Source: an uncultured Enhydrobacter sp. (GTDB lineage: Bacteria > Pseudomonadota > Gammaproteobacteria > Pseudomonadales > Moraxellaceae). Taken from it: a stretch of DNA of 64,000 nt. A model generated the notes under the pieces. The model made no database searches, had not been told where the DNA came from, and saw only the letters and a program-made list of their open reading frames with translations. The position numbers were made by a program, and so were the translations under genes. How positions within the stretch are numbered: position 1 is the stretch's first letter; each line of letters begins with the position of its first letter. This document shows, one piece after another, positions 20,092 to 29,468 of the stretch. Location of the stretch: NCBI GenBank assembly GCA_946222995.1, contig CAMIOS010000008.1, forward strand, positions 1 to 64,000, in the 5' to 3' direction.

Positions 20092-20161
20092 TAGTAACGT
20101 TGTCAGCCTTGACAGTGTTGCCCACGTCACCTTATCAACTAAAAAATCAACTAAAAACGCG

Positions 20162-21370
20162 TTAACTGATTGGTTTTTTTCTGCCAAATAGACCGAGCCA
20201 AATCAACATGGCTAAGAGGGCAATCAATGCGCCCACTTGGCTTACCATTGCCAGACCAAGACTGGTAATGACTAATCCACCCACCAAGGCACCGCCCCCG
20301 ATACCCACATTATAAATCCCAGAGAAAATCGACATTGCCACATCGGTGGCATCTGGTGCAAGTTTTAATACGTTAAATTGTAGCGCTAGGCTGATGGCTG
20401 TTATACAACCGCCCCAAATGAATGCTGCCCCTAACCAGAGTACGTGCGAGCCTGTTATAATCATGAGGCTTGCCAATACCAAACACAACCCCATCATGGC
20501 CATTAATAAAAACGGCTTGGGATACGTTTCATAATAACGACCAAATCCCCAACTTGCAACACATCCCGCCAGCCCAAAGATAAGCAGTATGAAAGTTGCA
20601 AAACTTTTGCTAAATTGGTTAATCTGTAATACCAATGGCTCAACATAGCTGTAAGCGGTAAAATGTGCTGTCACACATAGCACGGTTAATCCATATATCC
20701 CCACTAATTTGGTATTTTTACCAATCTTGGGTAAACTTGCCAAAGAACCAACATTTTTACTTGGGAGTGTTGGCAATAACCACCCAAGCATTCCCATGGT
20801 CAAAGCAGCGGCAAAACCAATGATTCCAAATGTCATCCGCCAACCGAGCACTTGACCAATTATCCGCCCTAACGGCAAGCCTAGTACCGTAGCCAATGCG
20901 CTTCCCATTGACAATAATCCTAAAGCTTTTGTCTGCCAGTCACGAGGGGCGACCCTTACCACGAGGCTGGCAGTAATCGACCAAAAAACGGCATGCGCCA
21001 GTGCGATGATTGCCCGCCCGACCAATAAAACAGCAAAATTATTTGCCAACACGGATATAACATGCCCAGTAATAAATAGACCAAAAAGTCCTAACAACAA
21101 TTTTTTGCGTGGCATACTTGCCGTCAGTAACATGGCAGGCAACGACAATACTGCCACCAACCACGCATATACCGTTATCATGGTTCCAACCGATGCCACC
21201 GACATGGCAAAACTTTTACCGATATCCGTCAATAAGGCAATAGGCACAAACTCTGTGGTATTAAAAATAAAAGCAGCCAACGCCATAACCACAACCCGCC
21301 ACTGACGCCGCCGCCTAATATATAGCGGATTGTCATACAGTTTTTGGCGTAAATTCTTGTTATAATTCAC
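20162..21370 (-). CDS. MFS transporter, sugar-efflux (SotB/AraJ) type
   Basis: Twelve-segment major facilitator protein of 402 residues in the inner membrane. The opening FIFNTTEFVPIALLTDIG, and TVYAWLVAVLSLPAML with the SMPRKKLLL loop between segments 2 and 3, match the DHA12 drug/sugar antiporters such as SotB and AraJ. The substrate is not determined by the sequence. The start lies in an AT-rich leader divergent from the 189-residue gene on the plus strand. The stop is 70 bases from the end of the broken ClsC-type gene. Confidence 0.88.
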   Translation of the reverse strand: MNYNKNLRQKLYDNPLYIRRRRQWRVVVMALAAFIFNTTEFVPIALLTDIGKSFAMSVASVGTMITVYAWLVAVLSLPAMLLTASMPRKKLLLGLFGLFITGHVISVLANNFAVLLVGRAIIALAHAVFWSITASLVVRVAPRDWQTKALGLLSMGSALATVLGLPLGRIIGQVLGWRMTFGIIGFAAALTMGMLGWLLPTLPSKNVGSLASLPKIGKNTKLVGIYGLTVLCVTAHFTAYSYVEPLVLQINQFSKSFATFILLIFGLAGCVASWGFGRYYETYPKPFLLMAMMGLCLVLASLMIITGSHVLWLGAAFIWGGCITAISLALQFNVLKLAPDATDVAMSIFSGIYNVGIGGGALVGGLVITSLGLAMVSQVGALIALLAMLIWLGLFGRKKPIS

Positions 21371-21436
21371 ATCATTCTCTCATTGATTTTTATCTAAAAA
21401 TGCCCCAAACGTAAGTATAGTGACGGTAGATGACAA

Positions 21437-22006
21437 TTGCTGTATCACAATTATGCGTTTAAGGGTGCTAAACTTTTTAGTGAAAGTTTAGCAGATGACT
21501 TTCGGCCAAAATGGCTCAAACTAGCCAATATTATATTACCTTACGTTATGCTAAAACTTGCTTTCTGCGCTCAACGCAGCCGTTATTTAACCGAAGGCGA
21601 AATACGTATGGCAAAAAGCGTGTTTGGCGACACGCTTGACACCACGCACATCCAATTAAAAACTGCATGGTGGGTGCTAAAAAATTATGCGGTCTCGCCC
21701 AATGGCACGATTTATTTTCATAAGGCTGACTGGATAGCCGATTTTAGTGACCAAAGCTTAACTTTGCGAGCGTGGCTCATTCATGAGCTGACGCATGTAT
21801 GGCAGTTACAACATGGCATAGCGGTATTTCGCAAAGCCTTATTTAATCGTAAATACCGCTACGTACTGACAGAGGGCAAGCCATTTTTGGCGTATGGGGT
21901 CGAGCAACAAGCCCGAATGGTGGAAGATTTTTATAAAAAACGAGAGCAACACCAAGATTGTGATGCCCTTATGGCATGTATTCCGTTTTTAAACACGCAA
22001 ATGTAA
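21437..22006 (+). CDS. Small HExxH protein, vgr-related type
   Basis: Function not known. It contains LTEGEIRMAKSVFGDTLD followed by WLIHELTHVWQLQHG, a zinc-metallopeptidase-like HExxH. Similar short proteins in Moraxellaceae are annotated as vgr-related or DUF4157-like, with no proven activity. No signal peptide or membrane segment is convincing. The start is uncertain: the first 35 residues are poorly motif-like and an internal ATG (MLKLAFCAQRSRYLTEG) is possible. It stands alone, convergent with the DksA/TraR-type gene. Confidence 0.65.
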   Translation: MLYHNYAFKGAKLFSESLADDFRPKWLKLANIILPYVMLKLAFCAQRSRYLTEGEIRMAKSVFGDTLDTTHIQLKTAWWVLKNYAVSPNGTIYFHKADWIADFSDQSLTLRAWLIHELTHVWQLQHGIAVFRKALFNRKYRYVLTEGKPFLAYGVEQQARMVEDFYKKREQHQDCDALMACIPFLNTQM

Positions 22007-22015
22007 CGTTTACGG

Positions 22016-22297
22016 TTAGCGTAATTGGCTGTCTTTACTGCCTCGGCGATTGAATAATTCAACTTTTTTTTGCTCACTTTCTAGCTTACTTTGACAATTG
22101 ACACAATACTGCACGCCGAGCATGGCTTGGCGACGAGCTAACGGAATTGGAGCATCGCACTCTTCACAAAATTCGGCACTGTCTGCCAATGTTTTGCCTT
22201 GTGGTAAATGCCTTTGGGCAAAGGCAATCGCATCGTTAATGGTCGCTTCAATTTGTTCGTGTTCTGCCCCATCGGCTGCCCATCCACCTGCCATCAT
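22016..22297 (-). CDS. DksA/TraR family C4-type zinc finger protein
   Basis: A 93-residue protein with the C-terminal DksA/TraR zinc finger CEECDAPIPLARRQAMLGVQ plus YCVNCQ (C-x2-C, 17 residues, C-x2-C). It lacks the long coiled coil of DksA, so it resembles the short YbiI/TraR class, which may bind the RNA polymerase secondary channel. It lies downstream of yciK on the same strand, 60 bases apart, and may be transcribed from the ubiG-gph-yciK operon. Confidence 0.88.
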   Translation of the reverse strand: MMAGGWAADGAEHEQIEATINDAIAFAQRHLPQGKTLADSAEFCEECDAPIPLARRQAMLGVQYCVNCQSKLESEQKKVELFNRRGSKDSQLR

Positions 22298-22357
22298 TTC
22301 CCCTTAATTTTTATCAATTTAAACCTTCAAAATGGGGGAAAATAGCCAGTTTTCAAG

Positions 22358-23128
22358 TTAGCTTTTGGGTTGTAAATCAATCACTTGACCTTTTACGCCT
22401 GCCGCTTCGTCAGTCATCAATGCCACATACCCATTCATCAAGTCCTCTGGTATGGCAAGTGTATTAGGATTTTCGCTTGGGTAGGCAGCGGCACGCATTT
22501 GGGTGCGGGTCGCCCCTGGGTTGATACAGTTAAAGCGTAATGCGGTGGTTTTTTGGGTTTCTTGCGTCCAAATATCGCTCATACCCTCGACTGCCCATTT
22601 TGATAAGGCATATGCCCCCCAAAATGCCCGAGGATGGCTGCCCACGCCACTTGAGGTAAAAATCACCGAGCCGCTTTGGGCGGCTTTGAGCAGTGGAAAC
22701 AATGCTTGGGTGAGCATAAAGGTGGCGTTAAAATTAACTTTCATCACTTGCTCAAATATAATTGGGTCGTACATCTCAAGCGGGGTCAATACGCCCAATA
22801 CCCCTGCATTATGCAATACACCATCAAGATGTCCGACTTCCCGCTCGATCAAAATCGCTAATTGTTGCATTTCAGGGTAGTTAGCATTTTCTAGGTTTAG
22901 TGGCAGCATTGCAGGCTGTGCCCCACCCACCGCTTCGATTTCATCATACACGGCTTCGAGTTTACTTACCGTTTTTCCAAGTAGTAAAACCGTCGCGCCG
23001 TATTTGGCGTAAGTCAAGGCTGCCACTCGCCCGATGCCATCGCCCGCCCCGGTGACAAGGATGTTTTTGCCTGTTAGGCAGTCGAGCGTGGGTTGAAAGT
23101 TAAGAATATCATCATGGGTTACAATCAT
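22358..23128 (-). CDS. yciK: YciK-like short-chain dehydrogenase/reductase
   Basis: NAD(P)-dependent short-chain oxidoreductase of unknown substrate. The cofactor loop TGAGDGIG, the NAG motif in HNAGVLG, the catalytic serine in FTSSGVG and the YALSK tyrosine-lysine pair are all present. I choose the ATG at 23128 (MIVTHDD) because GAGG lies 6 bases upstream; earlier in-frame starts exist up to 23167 and would overlap gph. In Acinetobacter the same three genes ubiG, gph and yciK lie together, which supports the assignment. Confidence 0.88.
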   Translation of the reverse strand: MIVTHDDILNFQPTLDCLTGKNILVTGAGDGIGRVAALTYAKYGATVLLLGKTVSKLEAVYDEIEAVGGAQPAMLPLNLENANYPEMQQLAILIEREVGHLDGVLHNAGVLGVLTPLEMYDPIIFEQVMKVNFNATFMLTQALFPLLKAAQSGSVIFTSSGVGSHPRAFWGAYALSKWAVEGMSDIWTQETQKTTALRFNCINPGATRTQMRAAAYPSENPNTLAIPEDLMNGYVALMTDEAAGVKGQVIDLQPKS

Positions 23129-23159
23129 TGTTGCCTCAAAGTCTTTCATAGTATTAAAA

Positions 23160-23879
23160 TTAAACACCAGTCCAATCGCTTATATAAGCAATCAGTTCTT
23201 TTACCGAATAGATCACCACATCCGCCCTCCAAGCGTGCAGATCATCGTTATCCTCTGGCGGAATGTAACCATACCCTGCCAAAATCGTCCGCATATGGGC
23301 GGCTTTGCCTGCTTGGATATCTCGGATATGGTCGCCAATATACACGCAGTTTTCGGGCGTTAAATTTAAATTAAATTTTTCATTGATTTTTTGCACGGCT
23401 AAAAACATTGGCTCGGGGTGGGGCTTAGTGTGTGTGACATCGTCAGGGCAAACCAGCACCGCACATCGCTCGGTCAAATTCAATTTATCAAGCAAAATTT
23501 CTGCCAAATAACGGGGTTTATTGGTGACAATGCCCCACAAAATACCGTGGCTTTCAAGATTTAGCAATAAGTCATCAAGCCCTTCAAACAAGCGACTATC
23601 CACGCAAATATCGGCTTCATACATATCTAGAAACTCTTGACGGTATGCCAGTAGTTTGGGGTCGGTATCAGCCACATCTACCAATTCATCGCCAAACATC
23701 AATTTTACCATCGCCCTTGCTCCTGCCGATACTTGCTCTCGGATGGCTTCATCGCTGGGGCATGGGTGATTATGTTTGGCACACATGACTTTGATAATGC
23801 GGATAAAGTCGGGAGCAGTGTCAATGAGCGTGCCGTCTAAATCAAATAAAATCGCTTTTATATCTGTATACATAGTCAT
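23160..23879 (-). CDS. gph: Phosphoglycolate phosphatase, HAD family
   Basis: Removes phosphate from 2-phosphoglycolate, a product of oxidative DNA damage repair (EC 3.1.3.18). Of 239 residues, HAD motif I is FDLDGTLIDTAPDF near residue 12, motif II is the threonine in IVTNKP, and motif III/IV is the lysine in THTKPHPEP followed by YIGDHIRDIQAG. The start is 3 bases from the end of ubiG, so the two are tightly coupled. In related species the family member here is sometimes annotated MupP; the substrate is not settled by the sequence. Confidence 0.87.
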   Translation of the reverse strand: MTMYTDIKAILFDLDGTLIDTAPDFIRIIKVMCAKHNHPCPSDEAIREQVSAGARAMVKLMFGDELVDVADTDPKLLAYRQEFLDMYEADICVDSRLFEGLDDLLLNLESHGILWGIVTNKPRYLAEILLDKLNLTERCAVLVCPDDVTHTKPHPEPMFLAVQKINEKFNLNLTPENCVYIGDHIRDIQAGKAAHMRTILAGYGYIPPEDNDDLHAWRADVVIYSVKELIAYISDWTGV

Positions 23880-23881
23880 CT

Positions 23882-24613
23882 CTATACTGGCTTAAATACT
23901 GCCATCATATAATTGACATCAACATTACTTGCCAGCCAATAATGTTTGAGAATCGGATTATAATGCAAGCCAATCAAATCTTGACGCTTGAACCCGCCCC
24001 GTTCAGCAAAACGGTCTAGCTCAGCAGGCGTGATAAATTTTTCATAATCGTGCGTGCCTTTTGGCAACAGGCGTAGCACATATTCTGCACCAATAATAGC
24101 AAATAGATACGACTTTGGATTGCGGTTAATGGTCGATAACACCAACACACCATTGGGCTTTAACAACGTAAAACACGCGTCAATAATTGATTGTGGATTT
24201 GGCACATGTTCAAGCATTTCCATACAAGTGACGACATCAAACTCACCCGCATGCGTTTTGGCAAACGCCTCAATCGCTACACAGTCAAAGGCGATGACAA
24301 GTTTATCTTTGGCTTGCTCGCTATGGATTTGGGCAGCTTTGATGTTTTCCTCGCCCAAGTCAATACCCATCACATCTGCCCCACGCTTTGCCATGCTGTA
24401 AGATAAAATCCCACCACCACAGCCAACATCCAAGACTTTTTTGCCAGTCAAACCCGTTTTTTGGTGAGCGATAACCTGCTCTTCAATCCAGTTTAGCCGC
24501 AACGGGTTGATTTGGTGCAAGGTGGCAAATGCCCCATTTTTATCCCACCATTCATTGGCTAGATCGGTAAATTTTTGAATTTCACTTAAATCAACATTTT
24601 GTGTGGTGGTCAT
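23882..24613 (-). CDS. ubiG: Ubiquinone biosynthesis O-methyltransferase
   Basis: SAM-dependent methylation of two hydroxyls of the ubiquinone ring (EC 2.1.1.64/222). The 243 residues carry SAM motif I VLDVGCGGGILS, the acidic residue in VMGIDLG, and the CMEMLEHVPNP segment. The N-terminal FTDLANEWWDKNGAFATLHQ is characteristic of UbiG. It is the first gene of the ubiG-gph-yciK operon on the minus strand, with the promoter in the 230-base region upstream. Confidence 0.96.
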   Translation of the reverse strand: MTTTQNVDLSEIQKFTDLANEWWDKNGAFATLHQINPLRLNWIEEQVIAHQKTGLTGKKVLDVGCGGGILSYSMAKRGADVMGIDLGEENIKAAQIHSEQAKDKLVIAFDCVAIEAFAKTHAGEFDVVTCMEMLEHVPNPQSIIDACFTLLKPNGVLVLSTINRNPKSYLFAIIGAEYVLRLLPKGTHDYEKFITPAELDRFAERGGFKRQDLIGLHYNPILKHYWLASNVDVNYMMAVFKPV

Positions 24614-24790
24614 GGCTTATCCTTGAATAGTTATCTACGAATAGTTATCGACGAATGGTTATCTGCAAATGGCTATTTGCCAAGTTTGCTAACTTACAAA
24701 TTTGATAAAATTTACGGTTATTTTAACAGGTTTTGGTAATTTGGCTGTAGCGATTGTATATCAAAGCCAACATCTCAGTTGGTAAAAATA

Positions 24791-24826
24791 AAAAAAGATA
24801 TTTCTTTGCCAAGAAATATCTTTTTT
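24791..24826. terminator. Terminator downstream of clpX
   Basis: Perfect 16-bp stem (AAAAAAGATATTTCTT and its complement) with a 4-base loop TGCC, lying 18 bases past the end of clpX on its coding strand and ending in six T. Confidence 0.85.
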
Positions 24827-24843
24827 GATGACCCAGTTAGACA

Positions 24844-26118
24844 TTAACTAACCTTAGGTAATTGGTTGTTATCAATCACATTTTCATCGACAGTGACAGT
24901 TTTTTGACCTTGCATTGAGGGAAGTTCATACATGGTATCTAGCAACGCATTTTCGACAATCGAGCGTAACCCCCGTGCCCCTGTTTTGCGTTTTAATGCT
25001 TGTTTGGCGATTGCCACTAGCCCATCTTGGGTAAATTCAAGCTTGGCATCTTCCATCTCAAACAAATATTCATATTGTTTGGTTAGCGCATTTTTTGGTT
25101 CGGTCAAAATCTGAATCAAGGCTTCTTCATCCAATTCTTCAAGCGTGGCAATGACCGGTAGCCGCCCGATAAGCTCTGGAATTAAGCCAAACTTAATCAA
25201 ATCTTCAGGCTCGACTTGTTTGAACAGTTCACCAATTTTTTTGTTGTTGTCTTTGGCTTTTACATCGGCATTAAAACCAATACCGGTTTTTTCGGTACGT
25301 TGTTGAATGACGTTATCAAGCCCTGCAAACGCCCCACCACAAATCACGAGGATGTTGCTGGTATCAACCTGTATCATTTCTTGGTTCGGATGTTTGCGTC
25401 CGCCTTGCGGTGGTACATTAGCGATAGTGCCTTCAATCAGCTTTAGCAAGGCTTGTTGTACGCCTTCACCCGATACGTCACGGGTAATCGACACATTTTC
25501 ACTCTTTCGGCTGATCTTATCGATTTCATCAATATAGATGATGCCTTTTTGGGTTTTTTCGATGTCATAGTCTGCTGCTTGTAATAGCTTTAAGACGATA
25601 TTTTCGACATCTTCCCCCACGTAGCCCGCTTCGGTCAAGGTGGTGGCATCAGCTATCGCAAACGGTACATCGAGCACTCGAGCCAGCGTTTGGGCAAGCA
25701 ACGTTTTGCCAGAACCTGTCGGTCCAATCAGCAAAATATTGCTTTTTGATAGCTCAATCATGGCGTCGTCTGCCCAAGCTTTGCTGAGTTTTGGCTCATC
25801 TTGCATCGTGGCAGCAACTTTTAAACGTTTATAATGGTTATACACTGCCACTGCCAAGGTTTTTTTGGCACGGTCTTGACCAATCACATAACCATCAAGA
25901 TGCGCTCGTAGCTCTTTTGGGGTAGGCAATTTGCGGTTGACCCATTCTGCTGCATCACTTTGTTGGGTGGTATCGGTATCGTTATCGGTGAGTAAATCAT
26001 CACAAAGTTCGATACATTCATTACAGATGTTGGCATCTTGCCCTGCGATGAGTTTTTGTACTTCATGTTTGGCTTTACCACAGAAGGAACAATGTGGCTC
26101 AAGTTCTTTTTTCATCAC
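24844..26118 (-). CDS. clpX: ATP-dependent Clp protease ATP-binding subunit ClpX
   Basis: AAA+ unfoldase that feeds tagged proteins to ClpP. The 424 residues begin with the zinc-binding domain C-x2-C...C-x2-C (CSFCGKAK and CNECIELC). Walker A is GPTGSGKTLLAQ, Walker B is IIYIDEID, and the C-terminal small domain has GARGLRSIVE. The ClpP-docking loop region (IGF type) is at TGIGFNADV. It lies downstream of clpP, but a strong hairpin at 26196-26236 separates the two, suggesting partial termination or processing. Confidence 0.97.
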   Translation of the reverse strand: MMKKELEPHCSFCGKAKHEVQKLIAGQDANICNECIELCDDLLTDNDTDTTQQSDAAEWVNRKLPTPKELRAHLDGYVIGQDRAKKTLAVAVYNHYKRLKVAATMQDEPKLSKAWADDAMIELSKSNILLIGPTGSGKTLLAQTLARVLDVPFAIADATTLTEAGYVGEDVENIVLKLLQAADYDIEKTQKGIIYIDEIDKISRKSENVSITRDVSGEGVQQALLKLIEGTIANVPPQGGRKHPNQEMIQVDTSNILVICGGAFAGLDNVIQQRTEKTGIGFNADVKAKDNNKKIGELFKQVEPEDLIKFGLIPELIGRLPVIATLEELDEEALIQILTEPKNALTKQYEYLFEMEDAKLEFTQDGLVAIAKQALKRKTGARGLRSIVENALLDTMYELPSMQGQKTVTVDENVIDNNQLPKVS

Positions 26119-26195
26119 TTAACTCTTTTTGCATTTTTGCATGTCTGATTGGATAATAATTGTCTAGGGCAAACTGCCAAAGGCATTAACACGAT

Positions 26196-26236
26196 AAAAA
26201 GCCACAGGTCTCAAAGATAGCATACTGTGGCTTTTT
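26196..26236 (-). terminator. Hairpin terminator between clpP and clpX
   Basis: Perfect 12-bp stem AAAAAGCCACAG/CTGTGGCTTTTT with a 17-base loop, 4 bases past the end of clpP on the minus strand. It would attenuate read-through into clpX. Confidence 0.75.
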
Positions 26237-26239
26237 CGA

Positions 26240-26914
26240 TTAATTGACGGCTGGACGTTTTTCTAACACTTCATCTACCAAACCATAATCTTTGGCTTCT
26301 TGAGCATCGAGCCAATAATCACGTTCAACGTCACGGGCGATTTTTTCAAGCGGTTGACCGGTACGTTCAGCCAAAATTTTATTCAAGCGTTCACGAATTT
26401 TGAGGATTTCACGGGCATTAATCTCGATATCCGTCGCCTGACCTTGAGCACCGCCTGATGGCTGGTGAATCATGACACGCGCATTTGCCAAGGCATACCG
26501 CTTACCCTTTTCACCTGCGGCAAGCAAGAATGAGCCCATGCTATATGCCCCACCCATACAGATAGTGGATACATCGGGTTTGATAAAGTTCATGGTGTCA
26601 AATACTGCCAAGCCTGCACTCACCGAGCCACCGGGCGAATTAATATATAGGCTAATGTCTTTTTCAGGATTTTCTGCTTCCAAAAACAGCAACTGCGCGA
26701 CAATCAAGTTTGCCATATGGTCTTCGACTTGACCGGCCAAAAACACCACCCGCTCACGCAACAGTCGAGAATAAATATCAAACGAACGCTCACCACGAGC
26801 CGATTGCTCCACGACCATGGGCACAAGCGTATTTTGTGGTGCAAGTACATTGCGGGTCACGGTGTTTTGAATTTGACTGGTTGCAAAGGGTGAATCTAAG
26901 AATTTTTCTAACAT
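26240..26914 (-). CDS. clpP: ATP-dependent Clp protease proteolytic subunit
   Basis: Serine peptidase forming the barrel of the ClpXP protease. Of 224 residues, the catalytic serine is in GGAYSMGSFLL, the histidine in RVMIHQPSGG and the aspartate in ERDYWLDAQEA. Family members usually have AASMG; here the residues are AYSMG, with the serine retained. LPLFLAG lies just upstream in another frame and is not part of the gene. It sits in the conserved tig-clpP-clpX order. Confidence 0.96.
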   Translation of the reverse strand: MLEKFLDSPFATSQIQNTVTRNVLAPQNTLVPMVVEQSARGERSFDIYSRLLRERVVFLAGQVEDHMANLIVAQLLFLEAENPEKDISLYINSPGGSVSAGLAVFDTMNFIKPDVSTICMGGAYSMGSFLLAAGEKGKRYALANARVMIHQPSGGAQGQATDIEINAREILKIRERLNKILAERTGQPLEKIARDVERDYWLDAQEAKDYGLVDEVLEKRPAVN

Positions 26915-26951
26915 AATATTTCCTTTTTAATATGCTGTAGCTTAAAGCTAC

Positions 26952-26978
26952 GATGCCCTTACTCGATATAAGGGCATC
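26952..26978. other. Hairpin between tig and clpP
   Basis: Perfect inverted repeat GATGCCCTTA/TAAGGGCATC (10 bp, 7-base loop) without a T run, next to a second palindrome GTAGCTTAAAGCTAC. Both may be RNA processing or stability structures in the tig-clpP leader. Confidence 0.4.
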
Positions 26979-27048
26979 ACCCGCCAAAAACAACGGCAAA
27001 TCAAAAATAATCGAGGCTTGCTGGCTTAAAGCCAAATCGAGCCAAAGC

Positions 27049-28383
27049 TTACATTAAGCCTTGTTGTTGACTCGCTAAAAGGTCTTGATAAGACACGTCT
27101 TTATCAGACACTTTGCCTTGTGACAAGATATGGTCAACCACTTGATCTTCTAGCACCACCGCTTCGATATTGGCACGTTCTTGTTTGTTGTTGGTGTAGT
27201 AGTCAATCACTTCATTTGGGTCTTCGTAGTTTTCCGCCATATCGCTGATAAACTGGGTGACACGCGCTTGGTCAACTTCCATTTTGTTTTTCTCAATGAT
27301 ACTAGACACAAGTACGCCTAAACGAGCGGCACGCAAGGCTTGGTCTTCAAACAACTCGTTTGGCAACATGTCTTTGCTAAAGTTGTTGGGATTGGCACCA
27401 AATTGTTGGGCAAAACGGTTAAGCATCATGTCACGTTGACGGTCAATTTCTTGCTCAAGCATTGAGGCAGGAATTTCAATTTCGTTTTTGTCTAATAACG
27501 CATTGAAAGCTGCTTCTTTAACTTGGCTACGGGCAGCGTTTTTCACTTCACGTTCCATATTTTTGCGGACATCGGCTTTAAGCTTATCCAGTCCGCCTTC
27601 TTTGACGCCAAATAATTCAAAAAATTCGTCATTTAGTTCTGGCAATTGGGCTTGCTCGACGCTTTTTAGGTTGATTTTGAATTGTGCTTGTTTACCTTTG
27701 AGGTTTTCAGCTTGGTAATCTTCTGGAAAAGTCACGTCAATGGTTTTTTCTTCACCCGCTTTCATGCCTTTGATACCGTCTTCAAACCCAGGAATCATAC
27801 GTCCGCTACCAATCACTAGGCTAAAATCTTGTGCACTACCGCCCTCAAATTTTTCGCCATCAATTGAGCCTTCAAAATCAAAGGTCACTTGGTCGCCCTC
27901 ATCGGCTGCGCCATCTTTAGCAACATAGGTTTGACGTTGTTTTTGTAGGTTTTCAATCATGGTATCTACGTCTTTGTCTTCGATTTTGGCATTATGACGC
28001 TCAACGTCGATATCGCTTAAGCCTTGAACTTCCACTTCGGGGAATACTTCGACAGTTGCTTGATAGACCAAAAAGTCATCTTCTAGTTTGACATCGTCGA
28101 TATTTGGCATACCCACGGCACGGATATTTTCTTCACGAATTGCATCAAATACGGTGTCACGGATGGTGTCGTTGATGACTTCTTGCTGAATCCCTGCCCC
28201 ATATTGCGCACGGATGTGTGATACAGGCACTTTGCCTTTACGAAAACCGTCAATTTTGGCAGTTTTAGCCACTTGTTTGATACGGCTTTCAACACGGTTT
28301 TGGATAGTGGCAACAGGGACTTTGACCGTCAATTGGGTCTCAAGGTTTGAGGTTTTGTTGGTGGTGATTTGTAAATCTGACAT
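27049..28383 (-). CDS. tig: Trigger factor
   Basis: Ribosome-bound chaperone and prolyl isomerase that receives nascent chains. The 444 residues hold the N-terminal ribosome-binding domain (FRKGKVP signature near residue 46), the FKBP-type isomerase domain (about 150-245, with VTFDFEGSIDGEKFEGG) and the helical C-terminal domain. The gene opens the tig-clpP-clpX cluster on the minus strand, with its promoter in the 169 bases towards rdgB. Confidence 0.97.
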   Translation of the reverse strand: MSDLQITTNKTSNLETQLTVKVPVATIQNRVESRIKQVAKTAKIDGFRKGKVPVSHIRAQYGAGIQQEVINDTIRDTVFDAIREENIRAVGMPNIDDVKLEDDFLVYQATVEVFPEVEVQGLSDIDVERHNAKIEDKDVDTMIENLQKQRQTYVAKDGAADEGDQVTFDFEGSIDGEKFEGGSAQDFSLVIGSGRMIPGFEDGIKGMKAGEEKTIDVTFPEDYQAENLKGKQAQFKINLKSVEQAQLPELNDEFFELFGVKEGGLDKLKADVRKNMEREVKNAARSQVKEAAFNALLDKNEIEIPASMLEQEIDRQRDMMLNRFAQQFGANPNNFSKDMLPNELFEDQALRAARLGVLVSSIIEKNKMEVDQARVTQFISDMAENYEDPNEVIDYYTNNKQERANIEAVVLEDQVVDHILSQGKVSDKDVSYQDLLASQQQGLM

Positions 28384-28552
28384 AAGAGCCTTCCTACAAG
28401 CTAAGTGAGAGAAACGAAATTTTGATTCAAATCATAAAAATCTGTTGGTTAAGTCAAAATTTAACCGAAAGTCGTATAGTATAAATTAATTGCCTTGTAA
28501 AGTAAAAAACTTGTTGCTTATTCTTCAGTAATTTTCTTTTGGGCAATTTTTT

Positions 28553-29179
28553 CTAGTATTTTTCAAGCAGGGTGATCATTTCTCGAAGTGCCATTCCTCG
28601 ATGACTGATTTGGTTTTTTTCAGGTTTTGGTAATTGGGCAGCCGATTTTTGCAAATCTGGTAGCCAGAATAATGGGTCGTAACCAAAGCCATGCTCACCT
28701 TGCGGCTTAGCCAAAATTTCCCCTTGCCAACTACCTTGGGCAATCATCGGCAGTGGGTCATCGGCATGTCGCACCAACGCAAGTACACAGATAAACTGCC
28801 CGACAATTGGCTTATCATTTCGCAACGGCTCAAGTATGCGCAGTAACTTTTGGTTATTGGCAAAATCCTTATTGTCTTTAAAATGCGGGTCATCTTGCGC
28901 AAATCTTGCCGAATAAATCCCAGGTTGTCCGCCCAATATCGGCACACAAATGCCCGAATCATCGGCAATTGCCGGTAGACCGCTGATGCGACTGGCATGA
29001 CGAGCCTTAATGATGGCATTTTCGATAAAACTCAGCCCATCTTCGATGGCATCTTCAACGTTAAATTGGCTTTGTGCAATGACGTCAATCGGCAAATTGG
29101 CTTGCTCAAATAGCTGTTGAAATTCGGCAAGTTTGCCTTGGTTGTTACTGGCTAAGACTAAAGTTTTTGGTAAAGGCAT
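28553..29179 (-). CDS. rdgB: Non-canonical purine NTP pyrophosphatase (XTP/dITP)
   Basis: House-cleaning enzyme that hydrolyses dITP and XTP to monophosphates, preventing mutagenic incorporation (EC 3.6.1.66). Of 208 residues, SNNQGKLAEFQQL opens the protein, the catalytic aspartate is in AIADDSGICV, and GEHGFGYDPLFW and SHRGMAL complete the family signature. It is a single gene on the minus strand between tig and sodB. Confidence 0.96.
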   Translation of the reverse strand: MPLPKTLVLASNNQGKLAEFQQLFEQANLPIDVIAQSQFNVEDAIEDGLSFIENAIIKARHASRISGLPAIADDSGICVPILGGQPGIYSARFAQDDPHFKDNKDFANNQKLLRILEPLRNDKPIVGQFICVLALVRHADDPLPMIAQGSWQGEILAKPQGEHGFGYDPLFWLPDLQKSAAQLPKPEKNQISHRGMALREMITLLEKY

Positions 29180-29468
29180 TGCGGTTTCTCATTGTTAGTT
29201 GTGGATGAATGCATTGTGACTAATTTTAGCACATTCAACTAGCATTGCCGTTGGCAAAATCGGCTATACCAAACCACAACATAAAGAAAACTAAAATTTG
29301 GTATGCTTTAAACAGTGATACAGTCAAGGATGAATAATCCCTTGATTTTATCATGGTTAAATTTTGTTTTGTTTTATGGCAAAATAGCGTTGGTTTGTTG
29401 CCCTAACAACCAATTTACTAAATCTATAATAATGTTAACTCAGCCAATTTTTAGCTAAGGAAAAAACA

